Of a DNA stretch of 15,533 nucleotides, positions 1 to 6,808 are shown piece by piece. The notes below the pieces were generated by a model that was given only the letters and a program-made list of their open reading frames with translations, was not told the DNA's origin and made no database searches. Every line of letters starts with the position of its first letter. Position 1 is the first letter of the stretch. The translations under genes and the position numbers were made by a program. The stretch is from Aquincola sp. (GTDB lineage: Bacteria > Pseudomonadota > Gammaproteobacteria > Burkholderiales > Burkholderiaceae_C). The stretch is from contig JAOUIM010000032.1 in the NCBI GenBank assembly GCA_029884035.1, forward strand, positions 1 through 15,533, in the 5' to 3' direction.

Positions 1-725
1 TCGGCCCTCGGACACCAGACCGCGAGCCACGCATGCGAGGCATCGGCGCCCAGCATCGGTGCGCCGGGGTGCACGGCATGCACCGGCGTGGTGAGCAGGT
101 AGCCGCTGACATAACGGGCGGCGAGCCCGTGCATGCGCAGTGCACCGATCATCAGGTGTGCGAAATCCTGGCACACGCCCTGACGACTCGCGAGCACGTC
201 GGACAGCGGGGTGTCCAGCGACGTGCTCGCGCTCTTGTAGGCGAACTCCTGGTGCAGTCGTGCCATCAACTCGACCGCCGCCACGGCCACTGGCCGCCCG
301 GATGCCAACGAGGGGGCCGCCCACTCGCGCAGCGCTGCCAGGCGAGGCACGTAGGGTGACGGCACGACGAACTGTGCCGCAGGCTCGAACGGCGCGCCGG
401 CGGCGAAGCGCAGCCGCGCGCGCACGGTTTCCCAGGGCGCGCTCGCCGCTGGATCGAGCGCCGACGGCGGCTGCACGCACACGCGCGCGCTCGACCGTAC
501 GGCGAGCCCCCGGTGCGCAGCGGTCACGGTGAACGCGATGCGGGTGTTGCCGAAGCAGTCGCGCTCCTCGTGCACGTACGACGGCGGCGGCTCGATCGCG
601 AGCGTGAACGACTCGACCTGCTGGCCAGCATCCTCGAGAGGCCGCAAGTAGGCCAGATGCTGCGCCATGTCGACCGACGTCGCGTAGGTGTAGCGGGTCG
701 CATGCTCGACGGCCAGGATGGTCAT
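1..725 (-). CDS. Transglutaminase-like domain protein, C-terminus cut by the window edge
   Basis: The first 241 residues are visible. They begin MTILAVEHATRYTYA, the usual opening of the bacterial transglutaminase N-terminal beta domain (roughly residues 1-80). A transglutaminase/cysteine-protease core follows: the nucleophile Cys185 lies in RQGVCQDFAH and the catalytic His231 in ASHAWLAVW. The catalytic Asp, normally about 15 residues after the His, and the tail lie beyond position 1, so perhaps 40-70 residues are missing. There is no signal peptide or membrane segment, so it is probably cytoplasmic. The ATG at 725 fits the family start; the Shine-Dalgarno is weak. It sits 30 bp after the ATP-grasp/alpha-E gene on the same strand and is probably the fourth gene of that operon. 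Family members include proteases and amide-forming enzymes; the actual reaction and substrate are unknown. It is distinct from the larger transglutaminase/DUF2126 protein upstream. Confidence 0.9.
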   Translation of the reverse strand, partial: MTILAVEHATRYTYATSVDMAQHLAYLRPLEDAGQQVESFTLAIEPPPSYVHEERDCFGNTRIAFTVTAAHRGLAVRSSARVCVQPPSALDPAASAPWETVRARLRFAAGAPFEPAAQFVVPSPYVPRLAALREWAAPSLASGRPVAVAAVELMARLHQEFAYKSASTSLDTPLSDVLASRQGVCQDFAHLMIGALRMHGLAARYVSGYLLTTPVHAVHPGAPMLGADASHAWLAVWCPRA

Positions 726-755
726 GACGGCTTCTTGCGGCGCCTGCGGCGGAAC

Positions 756-3317
756 TCACACGCGCTGCATCGCATCGCCGCCATCCGCGTGCGCGAAGTA
801 GCGCTGTCCGATGACGTCACTGAGCGCCGAGGCCGCAGACTGCAGCGACGCGGCGGTGTGCGCGAGCAGCGCGCGCAGCGCATTCGCGTCGGCATCGCGC
901 AGGGCCTCGAGCGGCAAGCCGGCGCCCTCGGCGGGCAGCATCTCGCGCAGTCCCGCGGGCTCAGGCAGCTTGCCCAGCTCGGTACGCAGGCGCCTGAGCG
1001 TGCCGGCGAAGGCCCGCGGATTGGTGTCGTCGAACACCAGCAGGTCGGCCAGCGCAAGCAGGTCCTCATGGTGCTGGTAGCGCGCGCGAAAGGTGATCTC
1101 GCTGTCGAACAATTCGAGCAGAAGTTCGGTCGCCACCGAAGAGGCGTCACGTGATCCGATGGCCGGCACCAGCGCCGCCAGGGCCGCGCCCATGCCGCCC
1201 AGACGCTCGAGCAACCGGCCGACCGACAGCAGCCGCCAGCCATGGTCGCGCGTCATGCGGTCGGTCTGCGCGCCGGTCACAGCGGCGAGTTGCTGAGCCA
1301 GGCCTTGCAGTGCTGGCAATGCTTGTGCATTGCCGGGCACTGACGGCGGACGCGCTTCGGTGTTGAAGTGGGCGTGGAAATCGTCACCGATGCGGCGCAG
1401 CAAGCCGAACTGTTCGGGTGCAAGGCGGTCGCGCAACGCGCTGGCCGTGCGCGCCATCGCCGCCAGGTTGAAGCCCACGCCCTGATCGCGTTCGCGCAGC
1501 TTGGCCAGCAGGCTGCGCGCGAACACGGCGATCGAACGGTCTGCCGCGGGCGTGCCGGCCGGCACGAGACCATAGAGCGCCACCAGGTCCGACAATCGCG
1601 AAAGAAGCGCGTCGGGCAGGTCTTCGTCGCCGTCGAACAACGCCAGCGACGCTTGCGCGAGCCGCACCGACTGCTCGGCGCGTTCGGTGTAGCGGCCGAG
1701 CCAGAACAGGTTTTCCGCGCTGCGGCTCGCCACGGCGGGACGGCGCGCAGCCAGGTCGTCGACGCTCAGCCGCTGAGGTTGCACCGCCAGGCCATCGAGC
1801 GTGCCCTCGGTGAGCACCCAGGTGTCCAGGCTGGTGCCGCCCTGCGCCATCGACACCGACAGGGGTGCGCGCGTGGCCACCCGTGTCAGGCCTCCAGGCA
1901 GCACGTGCCACTGGTCGGAGGCGCTGGCGATCGCGTAGACCCTCAGCATCGCGGGGCGCGGCACGAGACGGCCGCTGCCGTACAGCAGCGCGGCACGCGA
2001 CAGGGCAAGCCGGCCCTGGACCGTGAATGCGTCGGGGTCGTCGTCGATACGTGCGACCAGCGCACCAAGGCCCTCGGCGTCGATCAGCCGTGCGCCCTCG
2101 CCGCCACCGGCGAATGCTGGCCGCAGCACGCGGCCGACGAGACTCTCACGCACCGCGGCCCAGGCCGCCGCTTCACCGCACCACCAGGTCGGCAGCGATG
2201 GCAGCAGCAGGTCTTCACCGAGCAGCCGACGCGCGATGGCCGGCAGGAATCCCTGGATCGCGCTCGACTCGAGGAACCCGCTGCCCAGCGCATTGGCCAT
2301 CGCGACGTTGCCGGCGCGAAGCACCTGCACCAGACCGGCCACGCCGAGCGCCGAATCCGGGCGCAGTTCGAGGGGATCACAGTAGTCGTCGTCGAGGCGC
2401 CGCAACAGCCCATGCACCGGCTGCAGGCCCTCGACCGTGCGCAGGAACAGGCGCGCATTGCGCACCGTCAGGTCTGCGCCCTCGACCAGCGGAAGCCCCA
2501 GATGCCGGGCCAGGTACGCATGTTCGAAGTAGGTCTCGTTGTACGGGCCCGGCGTCAGCAACGCGACGCGCGGCGCGTGGCCGTCGCCCAGGCGCGCCGA
2601 TACGGCCGCCGCCTGCTGCGTCACGGTGGTGAGGAGTCGCCGGTAGGCGTTCGCGATGTGCTGGACGCGGAGCTCGCGGAACGGCTCCGGGAACAGGCGC
2701 GAGACGATGATGCGGTTCTGCAGCACATAGCCCAGCCCCGAGGGCGACTGCGTGCGCTGGGAGACAACCCACCACTGGCCGTCGGGGCCGCGCGCCATGT
2801 CGAGCGCCACGATGTGCAGGTGCAGTCCGCCCACCGGTTCGACGTCGTGCAAAGGGCGCAGATAACCGCGATGGCGGAACACCAGCGTGGGCGGCAGCAT
2901 GGCGTCGTGCAACAGGCGCTGCGGCCCGTACACGTCCGCCAGCATGCGTCCGAGCAGCCGCGCGCGCTGGATCGCGCCGGTCTCGATGCGCGCCCAGTCG
3001 GCCGGCTCGATCAGGTGCGGCAGCGCTTCGAGCGACCAGGGCCGAGCCGACGCCAAATGGTCACGCCGGCCTTCCGATGGCTCGGCGACGTTGTGCGTGA
3101 TGCCGTCGGCCCGTACCTGCTGTGCGATCGCCGAGCGCAGGCGCTGCGCCACATCGCCGGGAGTGCCGCCGCCGAGTTCTGCGCGCGCGAAGAAGCGCCG
3201 CCACACCGGCCGCAGCGTCCCATCGGCGGCGCGCAACTCGTCCCAGGCGCCGGCCATGTCGGCGGGCTCGAAGGGCAGCGGCGGTTTGGCAGGTTCGGGA
3301 AGTGGCAGGCTGGACAA
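756..3317 (-). CDS. Circularly permuted type 2 ATP-grasp protein fused to alpha-E (DUF403) domain
   Basis: This 853-residue protein has a DUF404/DUF407-type circularly permuted ATP-grasp region at about residues 25-510. Hallmarks are QRARLLGRMLADVYGPQ, TPGPYNETYFEHAYLAR, the acidic RLDDDYCDPLEL, LLPSLPTWWCGE, a glycine-rich loop GGGEG (404-408), and LPGGLTRVATR followed by QGGTSLDTWVL. From about residue 530 comes an all-helical alpha-E domain opening with SRSAENLFWLGRYTERAE. ATP-grasp enzymes join a carboxylate to an amine or thiol via an acyl phosphate; here the substrates are unknown and alpha-E has no proven role. Many genomes carry the two domains as separate genes; here they are fused. 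The start is uncertain: 3317 is a TTG with no good Shine-Dalgarno, and the alternative is ATG at 3257 (MAGAWDEL), which begins at the conserved part. No other ATG or GTG lies between 3257 and the upstream stop. Both flanking genes are 30 bp away on the same strand. Confidence 0.93.
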   Translation of the reverse strand: MSSLPLPEPAKPPLPFEPADMAGAWDELRAADGTLRPVWRRFFARAELGGGTPGDVAQRLRSAIAQQVRADGITHNVAEPSEGRRDHLASARPWSLEALPHLIEPADWARIETGAIQRARLLGRMLADVYGPQRLLHDAMLPPTLVFRHRGYLRPLHDVEPVGGLHLHIVALDMARGPDGQWWVVSQRTQSPSGLGYVLQNRIIVSRLFPEPFRELRVQHIANAYRRLLTTVTQQAAAVSARLGDGHAPRVALLTPGPYNETYFEHAYLARHLGLPLVEGADLTVRNARLFLRTVEGLQPVHGLLRRLDDDYCDPLELRPDSALGVAGLVQVLRAGNVAMANALGSGFLESSAIQGFLPAIARRLLGEDLLLPSLPTWWCGEAAAWAAVRESLVGRVLRPAFAGGGEGARLIDAEGLGALVARIDDDPDAFTVQGRLALSRAALLYGSGRLVPRPAMLRVYAIASASDQWHVLPGGLTRVATRAPLSVSMAQGGTSLDTWVLTEGTLDGLAVQPQRLSVDDLAARRPAVASRSAENLFWLGRYTERAEQSVRLAQASLALFDGDEDLPDALLSRLSDLVALYGLVPAGTPAADRSIAVFARSLLAKLRERDQGVGFNLAAMARTASALRDRLAPEQFGLLRRIGDDFHAHFNTEARPPSVPGNAQALPALQGLAQQLAAVTGAQTDRMTRDHGWRLLSVGRLLERLGGMGAALAALVPAIGSRDASSVATELLLELFDSEITFRARYQHHEDLLALADLLVFDDTNPRAFAGTLRRLRTELGKLPEPAGLREMLPAEGAGLPLEALRDADANALRALLAHTAASLQSAASALSDVIGQRYFAHADGGDAMQRV

Positions 3318-3347
3318 GTCGGTGCAGGCGAAGTGAACGGCCCAACC

Positions 3348-6300
3348 TTAGCCGACGCGCAGATCGAAGGTGAACGGGAATTCCCGGCTCGGCATAGTCG
3401 CTGCGACGACCATGCGCCCGGGCGTGTGGCCGATCGACTCGAAACGCGCGAGGCGCCGGCTCTCGGCCTCGTAGGCGTTGATCGGGTAGGTGTCGTAGTT
3501 GCGGCCACCCGGGTGCGCCACGTGGTAGCGGCAGCCGCCGAGGGAACGCTGCGACCAGGTATCGACGAGGTCGAACGTCAACGGCGCGTGCACGCCGATC
3601 GTCGGGTGCAGCGCGCTCGCCGGGTGCCACGCCCGGTAGCGCACGCCACAGACGAACTCGCCGACGCGGCCGGTGGGCTGCAACGGCAGCGCCCGGCCGT
3701 TGACCGTGACGACGTGCCGGTTGCCGTTCAGTCCGCTGGCCCTGACTTCCAGCCGCTCGAGCGACGAGTCGACGTAACGCACCGTGCCTCCGGGCGCCCC
3801 CTCCTCGCCCATCACGTGCCAGGGCTCCAGCGCGCCGGTCAGCGACAGTTCGACACCGGCCAGCGCACGCTCGCCGATGCGCGGAAAGCGGAACGCGAAG
3901 TGGGGTGCGAACCACGCGGCGTCGAATTCGAAGCCGGCGCGGCGCAGGTCGGTGACGACGTCGTCGAAGTCCATCCGGTTGAAGGTCGGCAGCAGGAAGC
4001 GGTCGTGCACGCCGGTGGCCCAGCGCGTCAACCGTGTCGCGTTGCCGCCGCGGTAAGGCGCGCGCCAGAACCAGGCAACCAGCGCGCGCATCAGCAGCTG
4101 CTGCGCCAGGCTCATGCGCGCGTGGGGCGGCATCTCGAAAGCTCGAAGTTCGAGCAGCCCGAGGCGGCCCGTCGCGCCGTCGGGCGAGTACAGCTTGTCG
4201 ATGCAGAACTCGGCGCGGTGCGTGTTGCCGGTGGCATCGATCAGCAGGTTGCGCAGAATGCGGTCGATCAGCCACGGCGGCACCGGCTTGCCCGGGCCCG
4301 TCTGGCGCTCGATCTCCTGCAGCGCGATCTCGACCTCGTAGACCTGGTCGTCGCGCGCCTCGTCGATGCGCGGGTGCTGGCTCGTGGGCCCGATGAACAG
4401 GCCCGAGAACAGGTACGACAGGCTCGGGTGGTTGTGCCAGTACGCGATCAGGCTGGCCAGCAGATCGGGCCGGCGCAGGAACGGGCTGTCCGCCGGCGTG
4501 GCGCCGCCGAGCACGAAGTGGTTGCCGCCGCCGGTGCCGGTGTGCCGCCCGTCGACCATGAACTTCTCGGTCGACAAGCGCGTCTGGCGCGCCGCCTCGT
4601 AGAGGAACTCCGTATGCTCGACGAGCTCGTTCCAGTCGTGCGCCGGGTGGATGTTGACCTCGATCACGCCTGGATCGGGCGTGACGGCCAGCGTCTTCAG
4701 GCGCGGGTCGCGTGGCGGCGGGTAGCCCTCGAGAACGATCTTCACTCGCAGCTGGGCCGCAGTCGCCTCGATCGCCGCGAGCAGCTCGAGGTAGTCCTCG
4801 AGCGCTGCAAGCGGCGGCATGAAGACATAGAGGACGCCGCTGCGTTCGCCCTTGACGTCCATCTCGGCCCTCGGGCCATTGGCCCGCGTCGGATCGCGCA
4901 CTTCGACCACGAGGCCCGTGCGCACGACGCCGCTGGCACTGGCAAAGCGCTGTGGCACGGCTGGCGCCAGGCGTGAGCCCGCGTCGCCGCCGGCGCCAGT
5001 ACCAACGCCGGCATCGCCGCCCGCGCCCTTCCCATCCGACGCCTCCGAGGCGCTCGAGTCGCCGGCGCCGAACTGCATGCGCAGCGCCGCGTGTGCCGGC
5101 AATGCATCGCGCGGCGCGAACGGATCCTGCTCGATCAGGTAGGGGTAATCGCCCTTGCTGACCCAGGGCAACGAGTCGAGCGGCAGGCGGTAGCCCATCG
5201 GCGAGTCGCCCGGCATCAGGTACAGCCGCTCGTCGCGAAGGAACCAGGGCCCCGTGACCCAGCGCGGACCGCCGACAGCTGCGCCTTCGTCGCGCGCGAG
5301 GGGCAGCAGATAGCCCACCACGTGCGACAGACCCTGACTGAAGACGCGACGCAGGCGCGCGCGCTCCATCTCGTCGTCCAGGCGCGAGTCGAGCGGATCG
5401 ACGTTCACTGGCAGCCGGCGTTCGCGCCACAGGTAGTACCAGGTGTCCTCGTGTCCCGGCAGCACATGCTTCCCATCGATCCCCAGGCGAGCCGTAAGCG
5501 CCATGATGAATCGTCGTGCGTCCTCGCTCGTGCAGTGGTGGGCATCGCGCTCATCGGCGAACAGCATCGGATCGCTCCAGCAGGACTGGCCGTCGGCGCG
5601 CCAGGCCACGGTCAGTGCCCATCTCGGCAGCTGTTCGCCCGGGTACCACTTGCCCTGGCCGAAGTGCAGGAACCCGCCCCGGCCGTAGCGCTCGCGCAAC
5701 CGCAATGTCAGGCCCTGGGCAAGGCCTCGTTTGGTGGGGCCAAGCGCATCGGTGTTCCATTCGGCGGCCTGGCGGTCGTCGACCGAAACGAAGGTCGGCT
5801 CGCCGCCCATCGTCAGACGCACATCGCCCGACCGCAGCTCGCCGTCGACCGCATGGCCGAGCGTGACGATGTCGTGCCACTGGTCGTCGGTGTAGGGCAG
5901 CGTGACACGCGGCGATTCGTGCACCCGCGTGACCTTCATCTCGTGCTCGAAGCGGACCTCGCTCTCGTCGACCACGCCCTCGACCGGGGCCGCGCTCGAC
6001 GGCTCGGGCGTGCAGGCGAGCGGAATGTGGCCCTCGCCGGCAAGCAGCCCCGAGGTCGGGTCCAGGCCGATCCATCCCGCGCCCGGCAGGTAGACCTCGC
6101 ACCAGGCATGCAGGTCGGTGAAGTCGCTGTCGGCGCCGCTCGGCCCGTCGAGCGCTTTGACGTCGGGCTTGAGCTGGATCAGGTAGCCGGACACGAAGCG
6201 CGCCGCCAGGCCCAGGTGGCGCAGCAGTTGTACCAGCAGCCACCCGCTGTCGCGGCAGGAGCCACTCGCGTTGGCGAGTGTCTGCTCGGGCGTCTGCACG

Positions 6301-6794
6301 CCCGGTTCCATGCGGATGAGGTAGCGGATCTCGCGCTGCAGCCGCTGGTTGAGGCCGACCAGGAAGTCGATCGTGCGCTGCGGCTTGCGGTCGATCGACG
6401 CGAGCAGCGCGGCAAAGCGCGGCGTGGCCGGCGCCTTGGCGAGGTAGGGCACGAGGTCGTGCGCGAGTCCGGGGTCGTAGGCGAACGGAAAGGTCTCGGC
6501 GTGAGGCTCGAGAAAGAAATCGAACGGGTTGTGCACCGCCATCTCGGCCACCAGATCGACAGTGACGGTGAACTCGGTGGTCCGCTGCGGAAATACGAGC
6601 CGCGCCAGGTGGTTGGCGAAGGGGTCCTGCTGCCAGTTGATGAAGTGTTCGGCCGGCTCGATGCGCAGCGAGTACGCGCGGATATCGGTGCGGCAATGCG
6701 GCGCTGGGCGCAGCCGCACGACCTGCGGCCCGAGTTGCACGCGCCGGTCGTAGCGGTAGCGTGTGACATGGTGGAGCGCGACGTGGATCGACAA
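3348..6794 (-). CDS. Large transglutaminase-like protein fused to DUF2126 putative amidoligase
   Basis: This 1148-residue protein has a bacterial transglutaminase N-terminal domain (about 1-85, HHVTRYRYDRRV). A transglutaminase core follows with a complete triad: Cys180 (SGSCRDSGW), His229 (DLHAWCEVY) and Asp245 (GLDPTSG). From about residue 310 to the end is DUF2126, which Pfam describes as a putative amidoligase related to the glutamine synthetase/glutamate-cysteine ligase fold. Its hallmarks include TMGGEPTFVSVDD, QGKWYPGEQLPRW, NIHPAHDWNEL, and DGRHTGTGGGNHFVLGG at about 748-764. A Gly/Ala/Asp-rich linker at 576-612 interrupts DUF2126. There is no signal peptide, so it is likely cytoplasmic. 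The TTG start at 6794 is well supported by a GAGGAG Shine-Dalgarno 8 nt upstream that overlaps the comEC stop codon. It probably makes or breaks amide bonds on a peptide together with the ATP-grasp/alpha-E protein encoded next; the substrate is unknown. Confidence 0.94.
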   Translation of the reverse strand: MSIHVALHHVTRYRYDRRVQLGPQVVRLRPAPHCRTDIRAYSLRIEPAEHFINWQQDPFANHLARLVFPQRTTEFTVTVDLVAEMAVHNPFDFFLEPHAETFPFAYDPGLAHDLVPYLAKAPATPRFAALLASIDRKPQRTIDFLVGLNQRLQREIRYLIRMEPGVQTPEQTLANASGSCRDSGWLLVQLLRHLGLAARFVSGYLIQLKPDVKALDGPSGADSDFTDLHAWCEVYLPGAGWIGLDPTSGLLAGEGHIPLACTPEPSSAAPVEGVVDESEVRFEHEMKVTRVHESPRVTLPYTDDQWHDIVTLGHAVDGELRSGDVRLTMGGEPTFVSVDDRQAAEWNTDALGPTKRGLAQGLTLRLRERYGRGGFLHFGQGKWYPGEQLPRWALTVAWRADGQSCWSDPMLFADERDAHHCTSEDARRFIMALTARLGIDGKHVLPGHEDTWYYLWRERRLPVNVDPLDSRLDDEMERARLRRVFSQGLSHVVGYLLPLARDEGAAVGGPRWVTGPWFLRDERLYLMPGDSPMGYRLPLDSLPWVSKGDYPYLIEQDPFAPRDALPAHAALRMQFGAGDSSASEASDGKGAGGDAGVGTGAGGDAGSRLAPAVPQRFASASGVVRTGLVVEVRDPTRANGPRAEMDVKGERSGVLYVFMPPLAALEDYLELLAAIEATAAQLRVKIVLEGYPPPRDPRLKTLAVTPDPGVIEVNIHPAHDWNELVEHTEFLYEAARQTRLSTEKFMVDGRHTGTGGGNHFVLGGATPADSPFLRRPDLLASLIAYWHNHPSLSYLFSGLFIGPTSQHPRIDEARDDQVYEVEIALQEIERQTGPGKPVPPWLIDRILRNLLIDATGNTHRAEFCIDKLYSPDGATGRLGLLELRAFEMPPHARMSLAQQLLMRALVAWFWRAPYRGGNATRLTRWATGVHDRFLLPTFNRMDFDDVVTDLRRAGFEFDAAWFAPHFAFRFPRIGERALAGVELSLTGALEPWHVMGEEGAPGGTVRYVDSSLERLEVRASGLNGNRHVVTVNGRALPLQPTGRVGEFVCGVRYRAWHPASALHPTIGVHAPLTFDLVDTWSQRSLGGCRYHVAHPGGRNYDTYPINAYEAESRRLARFESIGHTPGRMVVAATMPSREFPFTFDLRVG
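4977..5027 (-). repeat. GAGGDAG duplication in the DUF2126 linker
   Basis: Codons 590-606 of the transglutaminase/DUF2126 gene encode GAGGDAG twice, separated by VGT, within a longer low-complexity stretch (about residues 576-612) rich in Gly, Ala, Ser and Asp. It reads as a flexible linker and is a likely place for length variation between strains. The reading frame is intact on both sides. Confidence 0.7.
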
Positions 6795-6802
6795 GACGGG
6801 TT

Positions 6803-6808
6803 CTCCTC
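6803..6808 (-). promoter_or_regulatory. Shine-Dalgarno overlapping the comEC stop, sets the TTG start of the DUF2126 gene
   Basis: The minus strand reads TGAGGAGAACCCGTCTTG: the comEC stop TGA (6809-6807) runs into GAGGAG, followed by 8 nt and the TTG at 6794. Spacing and match are near optimal, so the TTG is a credible start. A ribosome ending comEC would sit over the site, which suggests translational coupling. Confidence 0.8.

Noticed and set aside
474..490. Alternating purine-pyrimidine run (CACGCACACGCGCGCGC) as a possible Z-DNA or regulatory tract
   Set aside because: It lies in the body of the second transglutaminase gene, encodes ordinary residues (Val, Arg, Cys), and such runs are common by chance at this base composition.
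1368..4976. A 1202-codon open frame on the plus strand, antisense to the ATP-grasp and DUF2126 genes
   Set aside because: It is full of Arg, Gln, His and Ala and has no recognisable domain. Long antisense frames are expected opposite high-GC genes, and the minus-strand genes here have clear family motifs.
3061..5430. A second long minus-strand frame (789 codons) over the DUF2126 and ATP-grasp genes
   Set aside because: It is the shifted frame of the real genes, Arg/Ala-rich without motifs. It does not point to a frameshift because the real frames are intact end to end.
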